A stretch of 64,000 bases of DNA. Origin: Janthinobacterium sp. J1-1. GTDB lineage: Bacteria > Pseudomonadota > Gammaproteobacteria > Burkholderiales > Burkholderiaceae_D. A program made the position numbers and the translations under genes. The notes under the pieces were generated by a model. That model had not been told where the DNA came from, did no database searches, and saw only the letters and a list, made by a program, of their open reading frames with translations. How positions within the stretch are numbered: position 1 is the stretch's first letter; each line of letters starts with the position of its first letter. Location: contig NZ_CP132339.1 in assembly GCF_030944405.1 (NCBI RefSeq), positions 6,651,145 through 6,715,144 on the forward strand. Direction: 5' to 3'. Below, piece by piece: positions 41,260 to 50,214 of this stretch.

Positions 41260-42866
41260 CGCGCCGTCTCCTGCCATTCCAGCGGCGCCCATGCGGTGCC
41301 ACTGGCCGGCGGCTGTTTGAGCACCATGCGCAGCGGCGGGTATTTTTTCAGCGCGTCCAGGCGCGGCACCAGGTGTTCGTTGGCGGCCGCGCGCAGGACC
41401 GGTTCATTATTCGCCGGCAGCGTATCGAAGGCCTCGAACTGGATCAGTTTTGCCAGCGAGGCCGGCGCGATCAGGCCGATCGTGCGGGCGCCATCGGGCA
41501 GCAGGTCGCTGGCCGCCGGCGCCTGCTTGCGGCGCACCGCCAGCACCTGGTCGACCAGCTTGGCGTCGGCCGAGAAAACGACAGTATTGCCGGCGACGGC
41601 CAGCGCCGCGGTGGCCGGCCCCAGGCCCGTGGCGATGGTGCGCTCCCAACGGATGGCGCCATCCTTGCCCGCAGTCTTGCGCACCGGGTCCTTGCCGCCG
41701 ATGGCGGCCTCGAACAGGCTGCCATATAGCGCCTCGTCGCCGGCCTGCGGCTTGCGGGTGGCGACAAACACCGGCGTATGCAGCCGCGAATTGCCATACC
41801 AGCAGGCGGCGGCGGGGCCTTGCAGGTGCTCGGTCAGCGGCGCCACCGGTTCCGGAGTCTTGCTGCCCAGGCGCTTGAGCACGGGGGCCAAGGCGCTCCA
41901 GTCGACCGGCACGCTGAAGCAGGCGCTGGGACTATGCGGCAGCACCGGCCACAGGGCGCTGCTGTCGTAGCCACCATCTTTTTTCAGCTTGTCGGCATTG
42001 AGCAGCACCTTCGACTGCCAGGCGCCTTGTTGAAAATCGAAGCGCAGCGCCTCCAGCGCACCAAAAAAGGGCTGGTAGCCGAACGATAAAAAGTCTGCCT
42101 TGACGGCGATGCTGTGGCCCTCGGGCGCGGCATTATCGAGATGGAATTGCGGATGAAACACGTTCTGCTTGTCCGCATCTTTCCCCAGCAGGCTGACGAC
42201 GGTTTTCTCGGCCGTGCCGTCGCCGTCCTTGCCTTCGCTGCCGCCATACAGCATGCCGGGATGCGACAGGATCACCAGGCGCTGGCCGTGGGCGGCGAAC
42301 AGCAAGGTGCGCTGCCAGGCGTAATTGAGTGCGTAGACGGGCACGGTGTCGCCATCGACGCGCAGGCTGCCGGCCACGCTCATCTGCGTATCCTTCAAGG
42401 CCACCTTGCCCGCTTCTTCCAGGATGCGCGTGAGCTGGTTGCGCGAGACGGCGATGGCAAAATGCTTGAGCGAGCCGTCGGCGTCGCGCCACAAGGCCAC
42501 TTCGGCCGGCTGGTCCAGCACCATGCGCAGCAGCTGGTCGCCCCAGCCCAGTTGATGTTCATAGGCGATGCGGCGCAAGCTGCCCTTGAGGCCCAGCCGG
42601 TCTTCGCTTTGCTCGTAATAGAACAGGAATTCCTCGCGCAGCACGTCGCGCGCCAGCGGCACCGTCAGCAGGTCGCGCGGCAAGGTCGACAGGCTTTTGG
42701 TGCGCACCAGCGCATCGGGCCGCGACAAGTCGAGCTTGAGGCTGTTGACCGGCCCCATCGTCCCCCAGCCAAACGCGCGGTAGCCGACCAGCGCGGCCGC
42801 CACCACCGCCACCCCGGCCAGTGATCCGAACAGGACTTTTTTACTGAAACCTTTTTTCGCCAGCAC
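41256..42866 (-). CDS. yfaA: YfaA-like inner-membrane protein (DUF2138)
   Basis: A 536-residue protein with an N-terminal membrane anchor (about residues 8-28: [19 protein letters not shown]) and a large periplasmic part. It matches the DUF2138 family, which is first in E. coli yfaA and in Pseudomonas mag operons, where the protein helps hold the macroglobulin at the inner membrane. First gene of the six-gene operon here; the five following genes are translationally coupled or nearly so. Confidence 0.82.
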   Translation of the reverse strand: MLAKKGFSKKVLFGSLAGVAVVAAALVGYRAFGWGTMGPVNSLKLDLSRPDALVRTKSLSTLPRDLLTVPLARDVLREEFLFYYEQSEDRLGLKGSLRRIAYEHQLGWGDQLLRMVLDQPAEVALWRDADGSLKHFAIAVSRNQLTRILEEAGKVALKDTQMSVAGSLRVDGDTVPVYALNYAWQRTLLFAAHGQRLVILSHPGMLYGGSEGKDGDGTAEKTVVSLLGKDADKQNVFHPQFHLDNAAPEGHSIAVKADFLSFGYQPFFGALEALRFDFQQGAWQSKVLLNADKLKKDGGYDSSALWPVLPHSPSACFSVPVDWSALAPVLKRLGSKTPEPVAPLTEHLQGPAAACWYGNSRLHTPVFVATRKPQAGDEALYGSLFEAAIGGKDPVRKTAGKDGAIRWERTIATGLGPATAALAVAGNTVVFSADAKLVDQVLAVRRKQAPAASDLLPDGARTIGLIAPASLAKLIQFEAFDTLPANNEPVLRAAANEHLVPRLDALKKYPPLRMVLKQPPASGTAWAPLEWQETAR

Positions 42867-43342
42867 CGTGTATCCCCTCTACCCTGCCGTAGCATTGCCA
42901 AGTTGGTAATTATTGATAAATGGTAACATGGCATTTGCGGCCGTAGCGCACCGCTGACACGACAGCATAAAAAAGGGCTATGCCACTGAAGAATGAGAAT
43001 GCTCTGAAGTTGCTGAGGTCTGACTGAGTCGGATACAAAATAATAAACTTAGACACAGGACTGCCTTGCGGCGATGCTTGCAGGACCGGTCGCTAATGAC
43101 CAGAGGCGAACGCTGCCACAACCATTCAAGTAGCTATTGTTCTTAAGCGATAACCGTAAAAAATAATGGGGGCTGCTCGTAATACCGCAGCGGTTTCATG
43201 TTGACCTCAACCACATGGCCTTGGTGGCTGCTCCGTCTACCAGGCGCCGGGTCGTGTCCGAATATGTCCCAATTGAGGACGTGACTGGACAGCGGTACTG
43301 TCTTATCGTTCCTCCGGTAAAAAACAATTTATGGAGAGAACC
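42867..43342. other. Intergenic region between the macroglobulin operon and the SMP gene
   Basis: About 475 bases between divergently transcribed genes. It should hold the promoter of the macroglobulin operon (minus strand, left part) and that of the SMP gene (right part). I recognise no gene, RNA or mobile element in it, and its base use is somewhat AT-richer than the flanking genes. Confidence 0.5.
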
Positions 43343-43528
43343 ATGACGAAGCAGACGAAGGCAGTCGCAGGCAAAGCTGCGGCCGGCAAGACCCCGATGA
43401 CGCAGGATCGCGCCTCGGCCATCCAGAGCCGCACGATGAAAGACAAGGGTACAGTGTCAAAGGACGATTTCGCGGCACGCGCGGCACGCGCGGCGGCCCG
43501 CAAGGGCAAGGCCGGCGGCGAACAATAA
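43343..43528 (+). CDS. Small SMP-family (seed-maturation-like) stress protein
   Basis: A 61-residue hydrophilic protein rich in Ala, Lys and Arg. It shows the SMP (late-embryogenesis-like) pattern of a TPMTQDRASAIQSRTMKD core and a DDFAARAARAAARK C-terminus. The ATG at 43343 has GGAGA in front. Such proteins are common as small orphan genes in betaproteobacteria, with no defined function. The next gene starts 17 bases after its stop on the same strand. Confidence 0.7.
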   Translation: MTKQTKAVAGKAAAGKTPMTQDRASAIQSRTMKDKGTVSKDDFAARAARAAARKGKAGGEQ

Positions 43529-43545
43529 CAGCCAGGAAAAAGACT

Positions 43546-44730
43546 ATGGCGAAAGACACTATCCGACTCGATCCCGACAAGGTCTGCCTGCGCATCGCCG
43601 TGGCCGGCGGGCCGATCAAGGCTCACGCCGTGGGCATGAGCGAAAAGACCATCCACCGCATCAAGAAGGGGGCACGCACAAGCCTGGCCAAGGCGCACCT
43701 GCTGGCGGCGAACCTGGGCACAACCGTCGAGGATCTGCTGCTTCCGCCCGGACGCGACGAGGTGGAACGGCAGTTGCCAGGTAACTGGCTGTACGAAGGC
43801 GTTGCTCCGTCCGGGGAGGTACGCCGGCATTTCCCGGCGTACCTCGCCATCGGCGGCGGCCACGACGGCTACATCGTCGACGGGCCTCCGTCGGGCTGGC
43901 TAGGACCGCTTGACGCGCTGCTGAAGTGGCATACGCAAGGCGGCAGGAAGATCGTCCTGCGCCGCGCGGCACATGCTTACCTCGTGGAGCTGCACTATTT
44001 CGAATACACGCCGGACCGCACGCAGGAACTCAATTACCACAGCGCGAGCGCCTGCCGGTTCTTCGCGCTGGCGCGCACCGGTGACGATGTCAGGAAAGCG
44101 GCGTTGAACGAGTTCAATGCCGACTGGATCTGGAGCGATCTGCGGCGCCTGGCGATGGAAAGAGCTGATATTGTCAACGTGGAGGGGGTCGTCGCCCCCG
44201 CGCACCCTCGCGATTACGTGCCGGTCGCACGCTTCTACCGTGGCATGATCGTACGGCGCAAAATGGAAGGCATTCGCGTGTTCGACCAGTTGCATCGTGA
44301 CTTCCGGCGGGCGCTGATCGAGTATCTGGATGGACTGGATCCGCGCCGGATACACGTGTCAACGCAAGGCCTGGGCATCCAGATCCGGATCGCCGCCGTT
44401 CGGCCGGCTGCGTACGACTTGTATTGGCAGGAAGACGAACTGTGCATTGAGGTCGACCTGGCGTGGTGGACTCCCGACGGCCACCTGGCGCCCGCGCCGT
44501 GGCGCCTGGAGCACCGCGAACGCATAGCCGCCGCGCTAGGCGAGCGCAACTGGGCGGCCGTCTATTCCCCTGGCTTGCCGCTAGCCTACCCGACGGACAG
44601 CGTGGACGAGGAGGAGGATCCGCCGCTGGCGCCCGACCTGCACGTCCCGGCACGCGTGGCCGAGGCCGTCAGGGCCCTGTACTGCCTGGCGCCCGAACAG
44701 TGTGAAGTATCGGTCGATGCCGTCGCTTGA
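43546..44730 (+). CDS. Unrecognised protein with N-terminal Xre-type helix-turn-helix
   Basis: 394 residues. Residues about 14-62 form an Xre-like HTH (EKTIHRIKKGARTSLAKAHL, then AANLGTTVEDLLLP). The remaining 330 residues match no family I know. They contain aromatic-rich stretches (NADWIWSDLRRLAMERAD, VARFYRGMIVRRKMEGIRVF, YDLYWQEDELCIEVDLAWW) and a conserved-looking Asp/Glu/Trp pattern suggestive of a mixed alpha/beta sensing domain. No signal or membrane segment. It may bind DNA and sense a ligand. It lies just after the SMP gene and before a transposase remnant, in an accessory patch. Confidence 0.7.
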   Translation: MAKDTIRLDPDKVCLRIAVAGGPIKAHAVGMSEKTIHRIKKGARTSLAKAHLLAANLGTTVEDLLLPPGRDEVERQLPGNWLYEGVAPSGEVRRHFPAYLAIGGGHDGYIVDGPPSGWLGPLDALLKWHTQGGRKIVLRRAAHAYLVELHYFEYTPDRTQELNYHSASACRFFALARTGDDVRKAALNEFNADWIWSDLRRLAMERADIVNVEGVVAPAHPRDYVPVARFYRGMIVRRKMEGIRVFDQLHRDFRRALIEYLDGLDPRRIHVSTQGLGIQIRIAAVRPAAYDLYWQEDELCIEVDLAWWTPDGHLAPAPWRLEHRERIAAALGERNWAAVYSPGLPLAYPTDSVDEEEDPPLAPDLHVPARVAEAVRALYCLAPEQCEVSVDAVA

Positions 44731-44811
44731 TTCAATCCTGCCGCGCCAGCGCCACCACGATCTGGTCCGCGACAATGCGCAACTATGCGATGTCGACCGG
44801 CTGCGCGGCGC

Positions 44812-44957
44812 GCGGCTTGAGCGGCTCTCATGGCATGGCGACCCGCTATCTGCCTAACTATCTGGGATGGCACTGGATACTCGACGTCAGGAGAATCATC
44901 TCGCCCGAAAGCTCGCCCAAGGCCACCATGGGAAGCGTTCCACACCTGATGATGACA
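44812..44957 (+). pseudogene. Probable transposase C-terminal remnant
   Basis: The frame reads HGMATRYLPNYLGWHWILDV, then SPESSPKATMGS and a stop at 44958-44960. The ATRYLPNYLGW phrase resembles C-termini of some transposases. No inverted repeats or complete gene surround it, and the preceding part of the frame is not recognisable, so it is treated as a decayed fragment. Confidence 0.35.
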
Positions 44958-44996
44958 TAGCCTAAAATAGCGGTTTCGCCGATCCCAGCTGCCGCC

Positions 44997-46508
44997 ATGA
45001 CCATCCTGCTCTCCACCCTGAACGCCCGCTATACCCACGCCTCGCTGGGCTTGCGCTACCTGCTGGCCAACATGGGCCCGCTGCAGGCGCAGACGCGGCT
45101 GCAGGAATTCGTGATCGGCGCGAAAACCACGGAACTGGTCGAACGCATCCTCTTCAACAAGCCGCGCATCATCGGTTTTGGCGTATATATCTGGAATGTC
45201 GAGGAAACCACCAAGCTGGTCGCCATGCTCAAGCGCGTGGCGCCCGAAGTGATCATCGTGCTCGGTGGCCCCGAGGTATCGCACGAGGCGGGCGAGCAGG
45301 AAATCGTCAGGCTGGCCGACTATCTGATCACGGGCTGGGGCGATGTCACCTTCCCCAAGCTGTGCGGCGAGATCCTCAACGGCCCGAAGCCGCTGATGAA
45401 GATCCATGCCGGCGTACAGGCGCCGCTGGCCGAACTGCAAACCCCCTACTCGTTATATACCGACGACGACATCAAGCACCGCACCTTGTACGTGGAAGCG
45501 TCGCGCGGCTGCCCGTTCAAGTGCGAGTTCTGCCTGTCCGCGCTGGACAAGACGGCCTGGCCGTTCGCGCTCGAGAATTTCCTGGCCGAGATGGAATCCC
45601 TGCATGCGCGCGGCGCGCGGCTGTTCAAGTTCGTCGACCGCACCTTCAATTTGAATATCAAGACCAGCCTGAAGATCATGCAGTTCTTCCTCGATAAAAT
45701 CGAGGCGAACCCGGACGATGCTATCTACGCCCACTTCGAGCTGGTACCCGATCACCTGCCCGATGCACTGAAAGAGGGCATCAGCAAGTTCCCACCGGGC
45801 GCGCTGCAGTTCGAGATCGGCATCCAGAGCTTCAATCCCGAGGTGCAGGCGCTGGTCAGCCGCCGGCAGGACAATCAAAAGGCGGCCGACAATATCCGCT
45901 GGCTGTGCGAGGAATCGAACGCCCACCTGCACGTCGACCTGATCGCCGGCCTGCCGGGCGAGGATGAAGCCAGCTTTGCGGCCGGCTTCAATAAACTGGT
46001 GGCCCTGAAGCCGCACGAAATCCAGTTCGGCATCTTGAAGCGCCTGCGCGGCACGCCCATCATCCGCCATACGGAACAATTCGGCATGGTGTTCGACCCG
46101 CATCCGCCGTACACCATCCTGGCCAACAAGCACCTGGACTTCATGAGCATGCAGCGCCTGGTGCGCTTTGCCCGCTACTGGGACCTGGTGGCCAATTCGG
46201 GCCGCTTCGCCAATACGGTGCAATGGATGCTGGGCGACGCGCCCTTCGAGAACTTCATGGATTTTTCCAACTGGCTGTATGCGAACACGGACGCGACCCA
46301 CCGCATCGCCATGGAAAAACTGGCCAAGCTGGTGGCGCAGTGGCTGCAGACGCGCGGCATGAGCGCGCTGGAAGCCAACGCGCTGGTGGCCAGCGACTAT
46401 GCGGGCGGCGCCAAGGCCGCACATCATGCCGCCCCCGCCGAACAGCCCAAAGCGCCTCCTTTGGCCGCCGCCCTGCCGCAGCGCCAGGCGCGCCATTTGG
46501 CGTCCTAG
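44997..46508 (+). CDS. B12-binding-domain radical SAM protein (DUF4080 type)
   Basis: A 503-residue radical SAM protein. The N-terminal cobalamin-binding-like Rossmann domain (residues about 1-140; GGPEVSHEA region) precedes the radical SAM core with CPFKCEFC (CxxxCxxC, 4Fe-4S ligands) near residue 175. EFEIGIQSFNP-like and DLIAGLPGEDE motifs follow, with a DUF4080-like C-terminal region. Substrate unknown. It is transcribed toward the Mla-type operon, which begins 79 bases downstream, but is not obviously cotranscribed. Confidence 0.88.
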   Translation: MTILLSTLNARYTHASLGLRYLLANMGPLQAQTRLQEFVIGAKTTELVERILFNKPRIIGFGVYIWNVEETTKLVAMLKRVAPEVIIVLGGPEVSHEAGEQEIVRLADYLITGWGDVTFPKLCGEILNGPKPLMKIHAGVQAPLAELQTPYSLYTDDDIKHRTLYVEASRGCPFKCEFCLSALDKTAWPFALENFLAEMESLHARGARLFKFVDRTFNLNIKTSLKIMQFFLDKIEANPDDAIYAHFELVPDHLPDALKEGISKFPPGALQFEIGIQSFNPEVQALVSRRQDNQKAADNIRWLCEESNAHLHVDLIAGLPGEDEASFAAGFNKLVALKPHEIQFGILKRLRGTPIIRHTEQFGMVFDPHPPYTILANKHLDFMSMQRLVRFARYWDLVANSGRFANTVQWMLGDAPFENFMDFSNWLYANTDATHRIAMEKLAKLVAQWLQTRGMSALEANALVASDYAGGAKAAHHAAPAEQPKAPPLAAALPQRQARHLAS

Positions 46509-46587
46509 AGCGCGCCAGCCCACACAGCGGGGCCGCGAGAATGGAACATCTGTGGCGGTCAGGGCCATTCTCCCTTAAACTGGCGTG

Positions 46588-47721
46588 ATGCCCACTCTAC
46601 AATCGCCCCAACTGAAGCTAGCCCAAGCCGACTCCCAGCAGGGGAGCGTGGTCACCGCCAGCGGCACCTGGCAGGTGCACGCGCTGGCGCAGGACAACGC
46701 GATCAAGGCCATCAACGCCCAGCTCAAGCCGCTCAAGGATGACGCCAATGTCAGCTGGGATTTATCAGCCATCGACAGCATGGACCATATCGGCGCCCAG
46801 CTGTTCTGGAATGCCTGGGGCAAGAGCCGTCCGGCGAAACTGACCCTGGCGCCTAGCCAGGAAGAATTTTTCAAGCGTATCGAAGAAACCGGCCCGTTGA
46901 AAACGGCGCAGTCGCGCGCCCATCGCCTGACCCTGGTCATGAAGCTGGGCATGGCGATCCTGGTGTTCTTCGAGCATCTGAAGGGTTTTATCGCCCTGAT
47001 CGGCCAGGTCACGCAGGACGTGGGCCGCTTTGCGCGCCATCCGCTGCGCGGGCCGTGGCGCGAAATTTCCGCCAATATCTTCCATGCCGGCTTCCAGGCG
47101 CTGGGCATCACGGCGCTGGTGGGTTTCCTGATCGGCGTGGTGCTGTCCTATCTGTCGGCGCAGCAGCTGCGCAATTTCGGCGGCGATATCTACCTGGTCA
47201 ACCTGCTGGGCATGAGCGTGATCCGCGAACTGGGGCCGCTCTTGGCGGCGATTCTGGTGGCGGGCCGCTCGGGCTCGTCGATCACGGCCCAGCTGGGCGT
47301 GATGCGCGTCACCGAAGAACTGGACGCCATGCTGGTGATGGGCATCTCGCACGGTTTCAGGTTGATCATGCCGAAAGTGCTGGCCCTGGCCATTTCCATG
47401 CCACTGCTGGTGATCTGGACCGATACGGCCGCGCTGATCGGCGGCATGGTGGCGGCCAAGGTGGAACTGAATCTGTCGGCCCGCTACTTTATCCAGAAGC
47501 TGCCGGACGCCGTGCCGCTGGCCAACTACATGATAGGCCTGGGCAAGGGCGTGATCTTCGGCATGCTGATCGCGCTGGTGTCGTGCCACTTCGGCCTGCG
47601 CATCAAGGCCAATACGGAAAGCCTGGGGCGCGGCACCACCACCGCCGTGGTCACCGCCATTACGGTGGTGATCCTGGCCGATGCCGTGTTTGCCATCGTT
47701 TTCAATGGAGTAGGCTACTGA
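46588..47721 (+). CDS. MlaE-type ABC permease with N-terminal STAS domain
   Basis: Inner-membrane permease of a phospholipid/MCE-linked transporter, 377 residues. Residues about 20-95 form a STAS-like domain (VSWDLSAIDSMDHIGAQLFW), normally a separate MlaB protein in E. coli. The MlaE/YrbE permease domain follows with the family segment ELGPLLAAILVAGRSGSSITAQLG. Its stop overlaps the ATPase start by one base. The STAS domain likely replaces a standalone MlaB. An alternative GTG start lies one codon upstream. Confidence 0.9.
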   Translation: MPTLQSPQLKLAQADSQQGSVVTASGTWQVHALAQDNAIKAINAQLKPLKDDANVSWDLSAIDSMDHIGAQLFWNAWGKSRPAKLTLAPSQEEFFKRIEETGPLKTAQSRAHRLTLVMKLGMAILVFFEHLKGFIALIGQVTQDVGRFARHPLRGPWREISANIFHAGFQALGITALVGFLIGVVLSYLSAQQLRNFGGDIYLVNLLGMSVIRELGPLLAAILVAGRSGSSITAQLGVMRVTEELDAMLVMGISHGFRLIMPKVLALAISMPLLVIWTDTAALIGGMVAAKVELNLSARYFIQKLPDAVPLANYMIGLGKGVIFGMLIALVSCHFGLRIKANTESLGRGTTTAVVTAITVVILADAVFAIVFNGVGY

Positions 47722-48620
47722 TGAGCGAAGAAAACGCCAGCTGCGGCTTGACACACAGCGACGACGCCGAGAGCAAGCTGGACTTCCACGGCGATACGCC
47801 GGTGGTCGAGATCAGCAATCTGTGGACCAAGTTCGGCCGCACCGTGGTGCACCAGGACCTGAACCTGGAAATCGAACGCGGCGAGATTCTCTCCATTGTC
47901 GGCGGCTCGGGCACCGGCAAGACCGTGCTGCTGCGCCAGATGCTGGGGCTGGAACACCCGTCGCGCGGCTGCGTCAAGGTGTTTGGCGAAGACATCAACA
48001 AGGCCGACCGCGACCATCTGCAGCAATTGCGCAACCACTGGGGCATGCTGTTCCAGCAGGGCGCCCTGTATTCGGCGCTGACCGTGTTCGACAATGTGGC
48101 CCAGCCGATGCGCGAACTGCGCGTGCTGCCCGAAGACCTGATCCACGACGCGGTGCTGCTGAAAATGAATATGGTCGGGCTGGGGCCGGAACATGCGCTC
48201 AAGATGCCGTCGGACCTGTCGGGCGGCATGATCAAGCGCGTGGCCCTGGCGCGCGCCCTGGCGCTGGAACCGAAGTTATTATTTCTCGACGAGCCCACGG
48301 CCGGCCTGGACCCGGACTTGTCGGAAAGTTTTGTCACCCTGATCCAGTCGCTGCACCGCGAACTGGGCCTGACGGTGGTGATGGTCACGCACGACCTCGA
48401 CACCCTGTTCGCCCTGTCCACGCGCATCGCCGTGCTGGCCGAAAAACATGTGATCGCACTCGGCACCACGCGCGAAGTCATCGCGGTCGATCACCCGTTC
48501 ATCAAACAATTCTTCCTGGGCGACCGCGGCAAGCGCGCGCTGGCCGTCCTCGATGAAAAACAGGCCGCCGAGGCGCCGCCGGAACTCGCCCCCGGCACTG
48601 ACAAGAAAGCGGAGAATTAA
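47721..48620 (+). CDS. MlaF-type ABC transporter ATP-binding protein
   Basis: A 299-residue ATPase energising lipid movement. Walker A GGSGTGKTVLLRQ, signature LSGGMIKRVALARAL, Walker B LLFLDEPTAGLDPDLSE and switch region VMVTHDLD are intact. The leader of about 30 residues precedes the ABC core. It sits between the MlaE-like permease and the MCE protein, with one-base overlaps on both sides. Confidence 0.93.
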   Translation: MSEENASCGLTHSDDAESKLDFHGDTPVVEISNLWTKFGRTVVHQDLNLEIERGEILSIVGGSGTGKTVLLRQMLGLEHPSRGCVKVFGEDINKADRDHLQQLRNHWGMLFQQGALYSALTVFDNVAQPMRELRVLPEDLIHDAVLLKMNMVGLGPEHALKMPSDLSGGMIKRVALARALALEPKLLFLDEPTAGLDPDLSESFVTLIQSLHRELGLTVVMVTHDLDTLFALSTRIAVLAEKHVIALGTTREVIAVDHPFIKQFFLGDRGKRALAVLDEKQAAEAPPELAPGTDKKAEN

Positions 48621-49579
48621 TGGAAAACAGATCACACGCCCTGCTGACGGGCTTTTTCACGCTCACCCTGCTGGTTGCCGCCATTTTGTTCGGCGTCTGG
48701 TTCAACCGCGACCGGGTCGAACGCGTGCCCTACCTGCTGGCCACCACCCTGTCGGTGCCGGGCCTGAACCCGCAGGCGGCCGTGCGCTACCGTGGCCTGG
48801 AAGTGGGCAAGGTCGACGCGATCGACTTCGATACGCAAAAAGCCGGGCAGATCCTGGTACATATCAGCGTCGCGCCCGACACCCCGGTCACCAATACCAC
48901 CTTTGCCACCCTGGGCTACCAGGGCGTGACGGGCATCGCCTATATCCAGCTCGACGATGAAACCGTGGGCTCGAAACTGCTGGGCACGACCAAGGAAAAA
49001 CCGTCCCTGATCCCGCTGCGCGCGGGCTTGCTCGATCAACTGGAAAAGCGCGGCAAGCGCATCCTCGACCAGGCCGAACAGATCACCAACAAGGTCAACA
49101 ACCTGCTCAGCACCGACAACCAGGCCGCCATGCTGGCCGCCTTCACGGAAGTGGGCAAGACGGCCAAGGCCTTCGGCGAGATTCCGAAGCAGCTGCAGCC
49201 GACCTTGCAGCAATTGCCGCAGCTGACCGATGAAACGCGCAAGAGCATCGCCGCCATCAAGGATGCGGGCGACAATGTGACGGAACTGTCGCAGACCTGG
49301 AAAAAACTGGGCACCGACCTGCAGGCGCCTGGCGGCATGCTCGACAACGTCAATGGCACGGTGGCGCGCGTCGGCCGCTCGGTGGAATCGGTGGCCAGCG
49401 GCGTCTCGCTGGAAGTGCTGCCGCAAGTCATCGAGCTGAGCGGCGAAGCGCGTTCCTCAATGCGCGCCCTGAAAACCACCATGAGCACCCTGAACGAACA
49501 GCCGCAAAGCATCTTGTTCGGCAACCCCGACATTCCGCCCGGTCCGGGCGAGCCCGGCTTCTCGGCGCCGGCAAAATAA
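48620..49579 (+). CDS. MCE-domain protein (MlaD type)
   Basis: A 319-residue inner-membrane-anchored periplasmic lipid-binding protein. A single transmembrane helix (about residues 9-27) is followed by an MCE domain (GLNPQAAVRYRGLEVGKV, TLGYQGVTGIAYIQL) and an alpha-helical tail of about 150 residues with likely coiled coil (QLEKRGKRILDQAEQITNKV). Substrate-binding component of the transporter. Its start overlaps the ATPase stop. Confidence 0.92.
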   Translation: MENRSHALLTGFFTLTLLVAAILFGVWFNRDRVERVPYLLATTLSVPGLNPQAAVRYRGLEVGKVDAIDFDTQKAGQILVHISVAPDTPVTNTTFATLGYQGVTGIAYIQLDDETVGSKLLGTTKEKPSLIPLRAGLLDQLEKRGKRILDQAEQITNKVNNLLSTDNQAAMLAAFTEVGKTAKAFGEIPKQLQPTLQQLPQLTDETRKSIAAIKDAGDNVTELSQTWKKLGTDLQAPGGMLDNVNGTVARVGRSVESVASGVSLEVLPQVIELSGEARSSMRALKTTMSTLNEQPQSILFGNPDIPPGPGEPGFSAPAK

Positions 49580-49590
49580 GGAGATCACCG

Positions 49591-50214
49591 ATGCAGTTTC
49601 CCCATCCTTCGCGCACCAGCGCCGGCGTATTGACCCTGGCGGCGGCCCTGCTGCTGGGTGGCTGCGCCAGCCGTGGCCCGCTGCCGACCTTTTATGATTT
49701 CGGCCCGCCGGCCGCGCCCGTGGCGCAAACGACTTCCGCGCCGCTGCCGGTGCTGGTGATCGCCGACGCCAACGGTCCGTCGTGGCTCGATACCCAGCGC
49801 ATGTATTACCGCCTGCTGTACGCCGACGCCCAGCAGTCGCGCCCGTATGCCTACAACCGCTGGAACACGCCGCCGCTGCAACTGCTGAGCCAGCGCCTGA
49901 AAACCCGCGTCGCCCAGGGCGGCGTGAAGGTGCTGTCGACCACCGATGCGGCGGCCGGCATTCCGCTGCTGCGCATCGATGTCGACGATTTTTCGCAAAA
50001 CTTCGATAGCGAAAAGCAAAGCAGCGGTCAAGTGACCTTGCGCGCCTCGCTGTTCCGCGGCCACCTGCTGGTCGACCAGAAAACCTTCAGCCGCAACAGC
50101 CGCGCGGCCAGCGCCGATGCGCAAGGCGGCGCGCAGGCGCTGGCCCTGGCGTCGGACGCCGTCGCCGCCGACCTGCTGGCCTGGCTGGGCACGCTGAACA
50201 TACCGAAAGAATGA
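49591..50214 (+). CDS. ABC-type transport auxiliary lipoprotein (PqiC-like)
   Basis: A 207-residue lipoprotein with lipobox LGGC near residue 25. The domain has WLDTQRMYYRLLYADA and PYAYNRWNTPPLQLLSQRL, the typical ABC-trans-aux/PqiC pattern of outer-membrane lipoproteins that accompany MCE transporters. It starts 11 bases after the MCE gene and its stop overlaps the next start (ATGA). Confidence 0.9.
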   Translation: MQFPHPSRTSAGVLTLAAALLLGGCASRGPLPTFYDFGPPAAPVAQTTSAPLPVLVIADANGPSWLDTQRMYYRLLYADAQQSRPYAYNRWNTPPLQLLSQRLKTRVAQGGVKVLSTTDAAAGIPLLRIDVDDFSQNFDSEKQSSGQVTLRASLFRGHLLVDQKTFSRNSRAASADAQGGAQALALASDAVAADLLAWLGTLNIPKE

